Shown: in pieces, positions 27,730 through 36,740 of the stretch
Layout: each line of letters begins with the position of its first letter
Position numbering within the stretch: the first letter of the stretch is position 1
Assembly: GCA_945874105.1 (NCBI GenBank)
Contig: CAMCFJ010000002.1
Location: forward strand, 96,530-160,529
Direction: 5' to 3'
DNA length: 64,000 nucleotides
Source of the DNA: Candidatus Nitrotoga sp. CP45
Lineage (GTDB): Bacteria > Pseudomonadota > Gammaproteobacteria > Burkholderiales > Gallionellaceae
The notes under the pieces: generated by a model
The model's input: the letters and a program-made list of their open reading frames with translations, nothing else
Told to the model about the DNA's origin: nothing
Databases searched by the model: none
Made by a program: the position numbers and the translations under genes

Positions 27730-28145
27730 GCTACTCAGTTGGCGAAAGGCTTCTCGACCAAGATCGTCAAAATGCCACACGTTACGCGTAGCCAGGGTAG
27801 CGCGCCGCGACCATACAATACCGACGATGAATTTGTCTCGCATATCCACGGGGCGTCCGAGCGCGGCGGTTGAATGCCAGTTGATCGATGTGGGTGGTGG
27901 CATTCGAAACGAGCGACTGCACACGGTTTTACAGATTAACTTGCAGAAGTTGTTCAAAGTGTTCGTGCAGGATTTTTTTGCGCTATCCCGATGCCAACAT
28001 ATCCATGCCATAGCGGGCTTCAAACAGGGTGACGCTGTTGAGTCAGACGGACTTCTTCTTCCATACTCCAACCACGAAAATTGGCGCGCTGCATTAGGCC
28101 GGCCTTCGCGCCGTCTTCAATATTGCGAACGATGACTTGCGCCAT
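27730..28145 (-). pseudogene. decayed FitA/FitB (VapBC-type) toxin-antitoxin pair
   Basis: An ATG at 28145 starts MAQVIVRNIEDGAKAGLMQR and RGWSMEEEVR, the ribbon-helix-helix start of FitA-like antitoxins, then stops after 41 codons (28020-28022). Immediately beyond, RYGMDMLASG and FEQLLQ look like the middle of a PIN-domain FitB toxin, with in-frame stops. After a frame change, ALGRPVDMRDKFIVGI and ATLATRNVWHFDDLG match the toxin's C-terminal half with its acidic residues. Thus the antitoxin tail and toxin start are deleted and the rest is frameshifted. The unit is non-functional. The flippase's upstream region now lies over its end. Confidence 0.75.
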
Positions 28146-28404
28146 GAGACACCTCTAAGTATCGAGAATGAACTTGCAATGATATTGCACCTATCTGTTA
28201 AGGACAGGAATTTCAACCGCACAAATTTAAGTATCCATGACCACCGCACTCCGGCCAACGGCAATTTTTTTGTTTAACTCCAACAGAATATCCGAATTCC
28301 GAGTCACTCACACACGCAAAGGAAAAATTTTCTCTAGCATGAAATTTAACCACGAAGCTTTTAATTATATAAATATAAAATTTCATATTTAAACTCAATC
28401 CCCG

Positions 28405-29727
28405 TTAACGGCCAATGGGAAAATATTCCAGTCCGTGTGCACTTACTGTAGCCGACTCGTACAAGCTACGGCCATCGAAGATTAGTGGGGTTTTGAGCTT
28501 TGCTTTGATTATTTCGAAGTCCGGATTGCGGAATTCTTTCCACTCAGTGACGATAATTAATGCATCCGCATTCTTGCAGGCTGTGAGCGGATTGTCTGCA
28601 TAAGAAATCCTGGAGTCATTGCCAAATATTCGTTGCGCTTCCGACATGGCTACCGGGTCATAGGCAGTGACGGTGGCACCTGCCTCTAATAAATCTGAAA
28701 TCAGTTTGCGACTTGGGGCGTCGCGCATGTCATCGGTGTTGGGCTTGAAAGCAAGGCCCCAAATGGCAAAGTTTTTTCCAATAAGATCAGTGCCAAATCT
28801 GGCTTTTATTTTGTTAGTGAGAACTTCTTTTTGTGCATCGTTGGCTGCTTCTACGGCATTGAGTACTTTGAGGGTGATGCCAGCGTCGTCATTGGCCGTC
28901 TTTATAAGCGCTTTTACATCTTTGGGGAAACAGGATCCCCCATAACCGCAACCTGAATAGAGAAAATGGTAGCCGATGCGGGTGTCGGAACCAATGCCTA
29001 GTCTTACCATTTCAATGTCGGCACCGAGTTTTTCTGCGACATTGGCCAGTTCGTTCATGAAGCTGATGCGGGTGGCGAGCATGGCATTGGCGGCGTACTT
29101 GGTGAGTTCGGCACTTTTTACATCCATGACGATAATGCGATCGTGGTTGCGATTGAATGGGGCATATAACTGCCGCATTTGTTGGATGGCATGTGCATCA
29201 TCGCCACCGACGACGATGCGATCCGGGCGCATAAAGTCGTCGACCGCTGCGCCTTCTTTAAGGAATTCCGGGTTGGAAACGACGCTATATTTGAACTTAA
29301 TGTCACGCTTTTTCAACTCTTCTGCGATGACTGCGTTGACCCTGTTGGCAGTGCCAACAGGAACCGTGCTTTTATTAACGAGTATTTTATCTTCGGTCAT
29401 ACGGCTGCCGATGTTTTTGGCTGCTGCCAGAACATGTTGCAGGTCGGCGGAGCCATCTTCATCGGGAGGGGTGCCCACGGCGATGAACTGAATGTGGGCA
29501 TGAGCAACGGCGCGGTCTATGTCTGTAGTAAAGCCGAGGCGGCCAGCAGCGACGTTACGGCGCACAATGTCGATCAAGCCAGGCTCGTGGATGGGGATAT
29601 CACCGCTTTCCAGAATGCGTATTTTTGCCGGGTCGAGGTCGAGACAAAGGACATGGTTGCCAACCTCTGCGAGGCATGCGCCACTGACTAGGCCTACATA
29701 GCCGGTCCCTACTATTGTGACGTTCAA
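28405..29727 (-). CDS. ugd: UDP-glucose 6-dehydrogenase
   Basis: The 440-residue protein is full length. [17 protein letters not shown] binds [13 protein letters not shown] and [19 protein letters not shown] are the central motifs, and YGGSCFPKD carries the catalytic Cys. [16 protein letters not shown] is the C-terminal UDP-binding part. It oxidises UDP-glucose to UDP-glucuronate for surface polysaccharides. A 259-bp AT-rich gap with nothing recognisable separates it from the decayed toxin-antitoxin pair. It is divergent from manC, with about 90 bp between the two start codons. Confidence 0.98.
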   Translation of the reverse strand: MNVTIVGTGYVGLVSGACLAEVGNHVLCLDLDPAKIRILESGDIPIHEPGLIDIVRRNVAAGRLGFTTDIDRAVAHAHIQFIAVGTPPDEDGSADLQHVLAAAKNIGSRMTEDKILVNKSTVPVGTANRVNAVIAEELKKRDIKFKYSVVSNPEFLKEGAAVDDFMRPDRIVVGGDDAHAIQQMRQLYAPFNRNHDRIIVMDVKSAELTKYAANAMLATRISFMNELANVAEKLGADIEMVRLGIGSDTRIGYHFLYSGCGYGGSCFPKDVKALIKTANDDAGITLKVLNAVEAANDAQKEVLTNKIKARFGTDLIGKNFAIWGLAFKPNTDDMRDAPSRKLISDLLEAGATVTAYDPVAMSEAQRIFGNDSRISYADNPLTACKNADALIIVTEWKEFRNPDFEIIKAKLKTPLIFDGRSLYESATVSAHGLEYFPIGR

Positions 29728-29817
29728 GATTTTCCCCCGATACTTAGAGTCTGTGCAGATTATAATTCAAGCCGTGCATCTCAAGAAATGTTTGTCATCA
29801 ACCTTTTGAAAGTCACT

Positions 29818-31233
29818 ATGCTCTATCCCGTTATTTTGTCCGGGGGTTCTGGCACCCGTTTGTGGCCTTTGTCTCGTGCAGCATTACCCAAGCAGTTTTT
29901 GCCGCTGATTTCCGAACACACACTATTTCAGGAAACATTGTTACGCCTTAAGGATGTTCCCGGCATAGCTGCGCCATTAGTGATCTGTAATAACGAGCAT
30001 CGCTTCCTCGTCGCCGAACAATTACGTGCCGTTACCGTTAATCCTTTATTGCAGGTACTTGAGCCATTAGGTCGCAATACTGCGCCTGCAGTAGCTGTTG
30101 CCGCGCTTGTCGCACAAGCTAAAGATGCTCAGGCAATTTTGTTGGTGTTACCTGCAGATCATCTGATTCAGGATGTTTCTGGCTTTCATAGGGCGATTCA
30201 ATCAGCTGTTACGTTGGCGCAACAAGATAAGTTGGTGACCTTCGGCATTACACCCAATGAACCTGCTACAGGATTCGGCTACATCGAACGCGGTGCCATA
30301 TTAGGGGCCGGTGAGCATAGCTTTGAGGTGGTGCGTTTTGTGGAGAAACCAGACTTGGATACGGCTACAGAGTTTGTGGCTTCAGGAAGATTTTTTTGGA
30401 ACAGTGGCATGTTCGTGTTCAAGGCGTCCGTCTACCTGAATGAATTGCAACGCTACCGCCAGGACATTTATCAAGCTGCACAACAAGCATGGCAACACAG
30501 CACGCATGATCTGGATTTTTGTCGTCTGGATGAAAAGGCTTTTGCCGCCTGCCCATCGGATTCTATCGATTATGCAGTGATGGAACATACTCAGGCGGCG
30601 GCTATGGTAACAGTGGACATTGGCTGGAGCGACATCGGTTCATGGTCATCACTTTATGACGTCAGTGCGCACGATGAGCAAGGCAACGCTTTGCGTGGCG
30701 ATGTTTATACCGCAGAGACCTCACATACTTATGTTCGCGCCGAAAGTCGTATGGTGGCAACTATCGGAGTGCGAGATTTGGTCATTGTGGAAACCGCTGA
30801 TGCAGTATTGGTGATGCACAAGGACTTTGCCCAGGATGTAAAACATACCGTGGAATATCTTAAGCAGGCCGAACGCACCGAACATCTGGTTCACCGTCGC
30901 GTCTATCGCCCGTGGGGCTATTATGAAGGCATCGATATTGGTGAACGATTCCAGGCCAAGCGCATTATGGTCAAGCCCGGCGCAAAATTGTCTTTGCAAA
31001 AGCACCATCATCGTGCCGAACATTGGGTTGTGGTTTCCGGTTATGCCAAAGTAACTCGTGGCGAGGATATTCTGCTGCTACAAGAGGATCAATCCACTTA
31101 TATTCCTATTGGCATGAAGCACCGTCTGGAAAATATCGGCACAGGATCGCTTTATCTGATTGAAGTCCAGTCCGGCTCTTATCTCGGCGAAGACGATATT
31201 GTGCGGTATGACGACGATTATAAACGTAGCTAA
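29818..31233 (+). CDS. manC: mannose-1-phosphate guanylyltransferase / mannose-6-phosphate isomerase
   Basis: The 471-residue bifunctional type II enzyme makes GDP-mannose. The N-terminal pyrophosphorylase domain starts MLYPVILSGGSGTRLWPLSR with PKQFLPL and FVEKPD. The C-terminal cupin isomerase domain has RPWGYYEG, KPGAKLSLQKHHHRAEHW with the zinc-binding histidines, and YIPIGMKHRLEN. The start at 29818 excludes a 10-codon upstream extension. It is divergent from ugd and the only polysaccharide gene on the plus strand here; GDP-mannose would feed the same glycan. AlgA is a close paralogue name. Confidence 0.95.
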   Translation: MLYPVILSGGSGTRLWPLSRAALPKQFLPLISEHTLFQETLLRLKDVPGIAAPLVICNNEHRFLVAEQLRAVTVNPLLQVLEPLGRNTAPAVAVAALVAQAKDAQAILLVLPADHLIQDVSGFHRAIQSAVTLAQQDKLVTFGITPNEPATGFGYIERGAILGAGEHSFEVVRFVEKPDLDTATEFVASGRFFWNSGMFVFKASVYLNELQRYRQDIYQAAQQAWQHSTHDLDFCRLDEKAFAACPSDSIDYAVMEHTQAAAMVTVDIGWSDIGSWSSLYDVSAHDEQGNALRGDVYTAETSHTYVRAESRMVATIGVRDLVIVETADAVLVMHKDFAQDVKHTVEYLKQAERTEHLVHRRVYRPWGYYEGIDIGERFQAKRIMVKPGAKLSLQKHHHRAEHWVVVSGYAKVTRGEDILLLQEDQSTYIPIGMKHRLENIGTGSLYLIEVQSGSYLGEDDIVRYDDDYKRS

Positions 31234-31356
31234 TCCCCTTCCAGTTTTATTGTCCATTCTAAAATAGCAACGGCCAGCGTCAGGCGTTTGATCGCGTGAC
31301 GGAATCCCATAGTGATTTAACTGCGGAGAATATTGGTTAAATCAGAAGGACTTGAT

Positions 31357-31386
31357 ATACGTAATATACTTTGGTATATTACGTAT
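31357..31386. promoter_or_regulatory. perfect 30-bp palindrome, ModE-box-like operator
   Basis: Two perfect 13-nt arms, ATACGTAATATAC and its complement, flank TTTG. Inside, CGTAATAT, 7 nt, TATATTACG has the half-site spacing (8-7-9) that I recall for the E. coli ModE operator, where the halves are CGTTATAT and TACATAACG. It lies about 70 bp before the start of a molybdate-binding (Mop) gene, the expected ModE target. No modE gene is in the window. Confidence 0.7.
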
Positions 31387-31454
31387 GCCCAATGAATAAC
31401 ATCAGGCAAGCTGAATTTGACGATTTTCATTAGCATGGATAAGGGCTGCTTAAC

Positions 31455-31883
31455 TTGAAAACAAGTGCCAGGAATATGTTGCAAGGCACGGTTGAATCCG
31501 TTGTTGCTGGGGCAGTTAATTCAGAAGTAACTCTGAGACTGGCTAGTGGCGTGGCGGTGTACGCCATCATTACCAATGAAAGTGTAATGGCATTGGGCCT
31601 CGCGCCAGGCAAAGTTGCAAGCGCATTGATCAAGTCATCATGGGTAATTTTGACATCGGCGGATGAAAAAATAGTAACGTCGGCGCGGAATCGACTGTGC
31701 GGTGTTGTCAGCCGAATAGAAAAAGGGATGGTGAATACCGAGGTGATATTGGATCTAGGCTTCAACGCCAGCTTTGTTGCGATGATTACCAATGAGTCGC
31801 AAAACTTGCTCAAATATTCCGTGGGAAGCCCGGCTTGTGCGCTGGTTAAGGCTTCGCATGTAATACTTGCCGTAGAAGAATAA
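31455..31883 (+). CDS. di-domain molybdate-binding protein (tandem Mop/TOBE)
   Basis: A 142-residue cytoplasmic protein made of two Mop domains of about 70 residues. Repeat 1 has SARNMLQGTVESVVAGAVNS and ALIKSSWVIL; repeat 2 has SARNRLCGVV, KGMVNTEV and ALVKASHVIL. The SARN...G...G.VN.EV and KAS.VIL residues are the molybdate-binding signature of molbindins. Such proteins store or buffer molybdate. Translation starts at a TTG, with AAGG about 11 nt upstream. The palindrome at 31357 precedes it and a terminator follows, so it may be its own unit, with modABC 1.9 kb downstream. Confidence 0.93.
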   Translation: MKTSARNMLQGTVESVVAGAVNSEVTLRLASGVAVYAIITNESVMALGLAPGKVASALIKSSWVILTSADEKIVTSARNRLCGVVSRIEKGMVNTEVILDLGFNASFVAMITNESQNLLKYSVGSPACALVKASHVILAVEE

Positions 31884-31897
31884 GGAGATGCATCGAT

Positions 31898-31922
31898 AAA
31901 ACCGCAGTCCATGCGGTTTTTT
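31898..31922 (+). terminator. intrinsic terminator after the Mop gene
   Basis: AAAACCGCA and its complement pair around the 5-nt loop GTCCA, followed by a short T-run, 15 nt after the stop codon. It separates the Mop gene from the porin, so the porin probably has its own promoter. Confidence 0.8.
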
Positions 31923-31931
31923 AATAACAAG

Positions 31932-31955
31932 CGTTATATAGTTGTGTATATTTTG
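31932..31955. promoter_or_regulatory. second, imperfect ModE-box-like site before the porin gene
   Basis: CGTTATAT, 7 nt, TATATTTTG keeps the 8-7-9 spacing of the upstream palindrome. The left half is identical to the half-site I recall from E. coli ModE operators; the right half keeps 5 of 9 positions. It lies 30 bp before the porin start codon, where a bound repressor would block transcription. Confidence 0.5.
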
Positions 31956-31985
31956 ATTAAAAAATAATTTACCCAGGACAACTTT

Positions 31986-33590
31986 GTGAGCAAAATTTCA
32001 AATTTCCAATTAGCCGGAATACTGGCGGGCAGTTTATTAATGGCATCGCCTTATGCAAGTGCGAAGGAAAATATGCAGCTGAATCCGCTTGGCAACGAAT
32101 CGGGCCAGGAACTCAGTGCAAATGAAAATCCTCAGGATAATACCGCTTCGAAAATCGAAAACCCATCTCAACCAGAAGCATCCGCTGTTACAAAAGCAAA
32201 CCTTGCTTACTATGTTCAATTCCGTAGTTATTCGTTAGAGCTTCAAACCGAACCTCCACGTTACGTCAAACAAGTCAACCAGACATGGCTAAAAGATATT
32301 GAAGGTTTGCACGATGTGGATTGGCTTGACCTGGGTGTGGAAGCCCGGCTTCGCTATGAATATCGTGACAATGATTTTCGCCGTAACAAAGATGTACTGG
32401 ATCAACCATATTATTTTAGAACACGCCTTTTTGCGGCAGTTAAAAACAAATTTGACCCATTACGCGCCACGATTGAACTTCAAGACTCTCGGCGATATAA
32501 CAGCCAATTTGCGAATACCAATTTGGAAGTAAACGCAGCCGAAATAATTCAAGGCTATGGTGAGCTGTATTTTAAAGATGCGCTGGGTACGGATGATCTG
32601 GGTAACGATAGGCCCTTGAGTGTGAAAGCCGGGCGTTTGGGCTTTGAGATGACAGATAAACGCTTGGTTGCACGAAATGAGTTCCGCAATACCACGAATA
32701 CATTTCAGGGTTTACGGGTAACTTTAGGGCAGAAAAATAGCGACTGGCAAGCGGATATGTTTGCTTTAAATCCGGTCATTCGCTTTATGGATCGGGAGGA
32801 TAAAGCCGATCAAGCCCAATGGTTTTATGGCGCTGTAGGAGATTGGCGCAAATGGTCGAAAGTAATCACGCTACAGCCTTATTACTACTTGCTGCAACAA
32901 AATGGCAGCAAGGTTCTATATGCTTCGGATGGAACCATTGCACCGGCAAGTGCCCATAAAAATCGTGAGATTAATACTGCGGGTTTGCGTGGATATGGTG
33001 CGGTAGGCAAGACCGGCCTGGACTATGACTTAAATTATGCCAAGCAATGGGGCACGGATGGCGGGTTAAATCACGACGCCTATACGTATAGCCTGGAAAC
33101 AGGCTATACCACCGAACATCCATGGAAACCGCGTTTTAGCGGGAATACCACTTATGTCAGCGGCGACAAAAACCCAAACGACAATACAAGTCAGCATTTT
33201 GACCGCTTATTTGGTTTCAATAGGCCGCTGTCCAATAATGATTATGCGCTAATGACAAACATCCAGGTATTTAAGCTTCGCATGGAGCTTAGCCCCACGG
33301 ATAAATTAAAAGTGGACTTTGGCTATACCTGGATTAAATTAGCCAGCGCCACTGATGCCTGGGTTCCTGGCGCTAACTTACGTGATTCCACTGGTAAAAG
33401 TGGTAACGACGTTGGCCAGGAGTTCGATATCCGGGTGCGATATCCCATAAGGAAAAATATGGCGCTTACAGTAGGCTATGCCTATTTCATGGCGGGTGAC
33501 TTTACTAAAAAGACGTCCCAACTGGTCGAGCCCGGACGTAACGCAAATTCAAATTTTCTTTACGTAGAAACCACGGTAACTGCATTCTAG
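31986..33590 (+). CDS. alginate-export-family outer membrane porin
   Basis: The 534-residue protein starts at GTG with AGGA 9 nt upstream and has a signal peptide (residues 1-26, ending in SPYASA-K). After a low-complexity linker (about 30-65), the barrel domain begins with WLDLGVEARLRYEYRDND and continues with repeated amphipathic strands, ending FLYVETTVTAF with a C-terminal aromatic, as in outer membrane barrels. DSRRYNSQ, SVKAGRLGFEMTDKRLVARNEF and NTFQGLR are typical of the AlgE-like 'alginate export' family. No alginate genes are nearby. Its place between the Mop gene and modABC and the ModE-like box suggest oxyanion, perhaps molybdate, passage across the outer membrane; this is inference. 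Confidence 0.85.
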   Translation: MSKISNFQLAGILAGSLLMASPYASAKENMQLNPLGNESGQELSANENPQDNTASKIENPSQPEASAVTKANLAYYVQFRSYSLELQTEPPRYVKQVNQTWLKDIEGLHDVDWLDLGVEARLRYEYRDNDFRRNKDVLDQPYYFRTRLFAAVKNKFDPLRATIELQDSRRYNSQFANTNLEVNAAEIIQGYGELYFKDALGTDDLGNDRPLSVKAGRLGFEMTDKRLVARNEFRNTTNTFQGLRVTLGQKNSDWQADMFALNPVIRFMDREDKADQAQWFYGAVGDWRKWSKVITLQPYYYLLQQNGSKVLYASDGTIAPASAHKNREINTAGLRGYGAVGKTGLDYDLNYAKQWGTDGGLNHDAYTYSLETGYTTEHPWKPRFSGNTTYVSGDKNPNDNTSQHFDRLFGFNRPLSNNDYALMTNIQVFKLRMELSPTDKLKVDFGYTWIKLASATDAWVPGANLRDSTGKSGNDVGQEFDIRVRYPIRKNMALTVGYAYFMAGDFTKKTSQLVEPGRNANSNFLYVETTVTAF

Positions 33591-33596
33591 TATCGC

Positions 33597-33756
33597 AAAT
33601 GATCCATAGGATCTGATTCGCGCGGTTACGATGCATCCCCCCCTTTGCAAAAGGGGGGCTAGGGGGGATTTGAGCATTGCGGGCGCACAAAAATCCCCCT
33701 CAATCCCCCTTTTGCAAAGGGGGAGGATGGTTAAATTTCCAAATGGATTATCCGGA
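33597..33756. mobile_element. long relative of the 97-bp MITE, inverted
   Basis: Read on the minus strand it starts CCGGATAATCCATTTGG and continues with AAATTTAACC, a C-rich/G-rich arm and GATGCATCGTAACCGCGCG, matching the element at 4210-4306 along its length. It contains an additional internal inverted repeat made of two CCCCC-TTTGCAAA-GGGGG units (about 33637-33725). The other terminal repeat is degenerate. It fills the gap between the porin and modA and could form a strong hairpin in a read-through transcript. Confidence 0.7.
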
Positions 33757-33781
33757 TTAAACAAATGAACGGGTCTTTAAA

Positions 33782-34555
33782 ATGATAATTTTTTTTCGCG
33801 CTATCGTTATCGCATTAGCATTGTGTGCTAGCACCGCAATGGCTGAGAATATAACCATCGTCGCCGCTTCCAGTATAAAATTTGCCATGGCCGATATCGT
33901 GAGTAAATTTAATGCCGGAAATCGTAATGACGCGGTAACGGCTATGTATGGTTCCTCAGGAAAGTTCACTACGCAAATTCAGAATGGTGCGCCTTTTGAT
34001 ATGTTGTTCGCGGCCGACGTTAATTTTCCGCAGATATTGAAAAAAGAGGGGCTAACGAGCTCGGACCCGATAGTTTATGCGATCGGTCGTCTGGTAATCT
34101 GGTCCTCAACGACTGATGCCACCAAGCTGACGCTACAAAAATTGTCTAATGCGAACATTCGCAAAGTGTCCATTGCCAACACGGATATAGCCCCCTACGG
34201 CATGCGTGCCAAGGAAGCGCTGAAATCGGTCGGCATGTGGGAAAAAATACAGAACAAGCTGGTCTTTGGCGAAAATATCGAGCACGCTACCCAGATGGTG
34301 AGAACCGGCGCAGCCGATGTCGGTATTATTGCCCTTTCGCTGGCGCGTAATCCAACAATGTCCAAACAAGGCGGATACAGCTTGATTGACAGCAGTCTTC
34401 ATGGATCATTGGCACAAGCCTTTGTCATCACCAAGCGCGCGAAGAACAGTGCACTTGCACGACGGTTTGCGGCTTACATTCAGACACCAGAATCGCGTAA
34501 CACGATAGAAAAATATGGCTTCGTGCTACCTGAAAATATTAGGTCGGAAAAATAA
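33782..34555 (+). CDS. modA: molybdate ABC transporter, periplasmic binding protein
   Basis: The 257-residue protein has a signal peptide (cleavage after ASTAMA). AASSIKFAMADI and YGSSGKFTTQIQNGAPFDMLFAAD are the oxyanion-binding loops of the ModA family with the two conserved Ser. SIANTDIAPYGMRAKEALK and IEHATQMVRTGAADVGIIALS complete the fold. It would capture molybdate or tungstate for ModBC. It is followed by modB after 3 bp. Confidence 0.96.
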   Translation: MIIFFRAIVIALALCASTAMAENITIVAASSIKFAMADIVSKFNAGNRNDAVTAMYGSSGKFTTQIQNGAPFDMLFAADVNFPQILKKEGLTSSDPIVYAIGRLVIWSSTTDATKLTLQKLSNANIRKVSIANTDIAPYGMRAKEALKSVGMWEKIQNKLVFGENIEHATQMVRTGAADVGIIALSLARNPTMSKQGGYSLIDSSLHGSLAQAFVITKRAKNSALARRFAAYIQTPESRNTIEKYGFVLPENIRSEK

Positions 34556-34558
34556 ATT

Positions 34559-35263
34559 TTGGAGTATTTCAGGCAAAGTTTGAGTTTTACAGCAGAGGAC
34601 TGGACAGCGATCGGGCTTACGCTGCGCCTCTGTTTGTTCACTACAATAATTTTATTGGCCATTGCAACACCTGTGGCTTGGTGGTTGGCTAGCGGACGTT
34701 CTGCCTGTCGAACCATTGTACAGGCGGTGGTAGCCTTGCCACTGGTGTTGCCGCCTACCGTGATTGGGTTTTATCTGTTGATCTCACTTGGTCCGCGCGG
34801 CTTCATCGGCGGAACATTAGAAAACATGGGACTGCATCACCTTGCCTTTACTTTTGAGGGAATCCTGATCGGCTCCGTGTTGTATTCCCTGCCCTTTGCC
34901 GTGCATCCATTGGAGCAGGCTTTTTCCAGTCTGGGGCGGCGTCCGGTCGAGGTGGCTGCCTCATTTGGCGCTGGCGTGATAGATCGCTTCGTTAGCGTAA
35001 TTTTACCGATGACCAAACGTGGCTTCATTGTCGCCATTACGCTTACTTTCGCGCACACCATAGGCGAATTTGGAGTAGTCCTGATGGTGGGCGGCAATAT
35101 TCCGGGGGTAACTCACGTCTTATCAACCACTATCTACGGCTATACCGAGGGCATGCAGTACGATGCTGCGGGCAAGCTCAGCCTGATGTTGCTGGTTTTT
35201 TCCTTTATGGTGCTGTGTGTGGTGTATTGGTTTAATCGACGTTTCGAGATGATCAAGCCATGA
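34559..35263 (+). CDS. modB: molybdate ABC transporter permease
   Basis: The 234-residue integral membrane protein has five hydrophobic segments. PLVLPPTVIGFYLL is the ModB family signature, and EVAASFGAGVIDRFVSVILP is the EAA loop that contacts ModC. It starts with TTG at 34559, three bases after modA; no better ATG exists before the first membrane helix. Its stop overlaps the modC start as ATGA. Confidence 0.95.
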   Translation: MEYFRQSLSFTAEDWTAIGLTLRLCLFTTIILLAIATPVAWWLASGRSACRTIVQAVVALPLVLPPTVIGFYLLISLGPRGFIGGTLENMGLHHLAFTFEGILIGSVLYSLPFAVHPLEQAFSSLGRRPVEVAASFGAGVIDRFVSVILPMTKRGFIVAITLTFAHTIGEFGVVLMVGGNIPGVTHVLSTTIYGYTEGMQYDAAGKLSLMLLVFSFMVLCVVYWFNRRFEMIKP

Positions 35264-36330
35264 CCTTGTCCGTTTGTGCCCGGATTACTCATTCAGATTT
35301 TGTTTTTGACGTCGATGTCACTTGGCCCGCAGAGGGTGTCACCGTTCTCTTTGGACGTTCTGGCTCGGGCAAGACCACATTGCTGCGCCTGATTGCTGGC
35401 CTGGAGCGTCCGAGCAATGCGCGCGTGCACTTCCGTGATGAACATTGGCAGGACGGGCGGCGCTGGGTGCCACTGCACCGGCGACGGATTGGCATGGTTT
35501 TTCAGGAGGCGAGCTTATTTCCCCATTTATTGGTACGCGAAAATCTTCTCTACGGTTACCAGCGCATACCGGCTGCAGAACGAAAAGTACATTTGGACGA
35601 AGTGGTGGAAATGCTGGATATCAGAAATCTGATCGCTCGCAATGTGACCCAGCTTTCTGGTGGGGAACGTCAGCGTGTTGCATTGGGCCGTGCTTTGCTG
35701 GCAAGCCCGCGCCTGCTGTTGATGGATGAGCCACTGTCTGCGCTCGATACCCAGACCAAGCGCGATATCCTTCCCTATCTGGAACGCTTGGTGGAGCAAG
35801 CGGGTGTCCCGATTGTGTATGTTACCCATGCACCCGCTGAAGTGGAACGCTTGGCCGACCGGGTTGTATTTCTGCGGGATGGACACATCAATCGCATAGA
35901 CACACTCAAACACACCTTGTCGCGACCGGATTCCCCGTTATTTAATGATGAAGGAGTGGTTTCGGTTATTGAGGGAAAATTGGGGCAGAAAGAGCATGGG
36001 TTAACTTCTTTTCATGTTGGCGAAGATTGTTTTTGGTTGAGTACCCCTGCTTATTCAAAAGGCGCTGGCAGGCCGCAACGTTTGCGTATTCTTGCCAAGG
36101 ATGTCGGCATCGCTCTCTTTAAACCGGAGAGTACAAGTCTTCTGAATATCTTGCAGGTGACCATAGAGCGTATAGACCTCGCTCGCGAGGGGCACGTACT
36201 GCTCGGATTACGGTTAAGTGGAGGACAAAATTTGTTTACGGAAATCACTGCATGGTCACGTGACCGACTGGATTTACGCACGGGACTTGTCGTCTATGCC
36301 ATGATCAAAACGGTTGCGTTGGCGGAGTAA
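35260..36330 (+). CDS. modC: molybdate ABC transporter ATP-binding protein
   Basis: The 356-residue protein has Walker A GRSGSGKTTLLR, the Q-loop VFQEASLFPH, the ABC signature QLSGGERQRVALGRALL, Walker B LLLMDEPLSALD and the H-loop VTHAPAE. A C-terminal Mop/TOBE domain (about 290-350, with STSLLNILQVTIE and LRLSGGQNLFTEIT) senses molybdate. It completes modABC. The next gene is 410 bp away. Confidence 0.97.
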   Translation: MTLSVCARITHSDFVFDVDVTWPAEGVTVLFGRSGSGKTTLLRLIAGLERPSNARVHFRDEHWQDGRRWVPLHRRRIGMVFQEASLFPHLLVRENLLYGYQRIPAAERKVHLDEVVEMLDIRNLIARNVTQLSGGERQRVALGRALLASPRLLLMDEPLSALDTQTKRDILPYLERLVEQAGVPIVYVTHAPAEVERLADRVVFLRDGHINRIDTLKHTLSRPDSPLFNDEGVVSVIEGKLGQKEHGLTSFHVGEDCFWLSTPAYSKGAGRPQRLRILAKDVGIALFKPESTSLLNILQVTIERIDLAREGHVLLGLRLSGGQNLFTEITAWSRDRLDLRTGLVVYAMIKTVALAE

Positions 36331-36368
36331 ATAGTAACCTGCCACTACTCTTGGGCATGCACGACTAA

Positions 36369-36521
36369 TTATCTATCAAAATGCAGCCTGCTGACTGTAT
36401 TCACCAGCACATTACCCGTTGTAGGCAGTGCGATGGTTTTTGGCTGCATCCCGTACAACTTCAAACGATTGAGCAGACCTTGATAATTACACGAAAAATG
36501 CGCTGGGAATTCTGATGTCAT
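36369..36521 (-). pseudogene. N-terminal fragment of a tyrosine recombinase (integrase)
   Basis: A 50-codon frame starts at ATG 36521 with GAGGGTG 7 nt upstream. Residues FPAHFSCNYQGLLNRLKLYG and MQPKTIA fit the SAM-like N-terminal domain of integrases, usually continuing KTIEAYSRAIRR. Here the match ends after KTIA and a short unrelated tail follows, so the catalytic domain is gone. The rest of the 36331-36740 gap holds nothing else I can name. The fragment is a footprint of the event that may have brought in the adjacent toxin-antitoxin and Mrr genes. Confidence 0.5.
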
Positions 36522-36740
36522 TACGATTCACCCTCATGGTAAAGTACAAAGAAATCCCTTTCGGGGTGAGGATGAATTATGTTATTTAAGCTGGCTGCTG
36601 ATGGATGTTTCTCCGCAATAGCGGCTTCGTTCAACCTTTCATTCAAGCGGGACTCGCCCAAAAGCGGACTGCCCCTCTTTTTACATTAGGCCTCGTACAC
36701 GTTATGTCCGCCTGTCCTACACCTGATAAAATCACACATC

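Noticed and set aside
27631..28071. 146-codon open frame on the minus strand
   Set aside because: Only its middle resembles a PIN toxin; it is a stretch of the decayed FitAB pair, with the antitoxin in another frame, not an intact gene.
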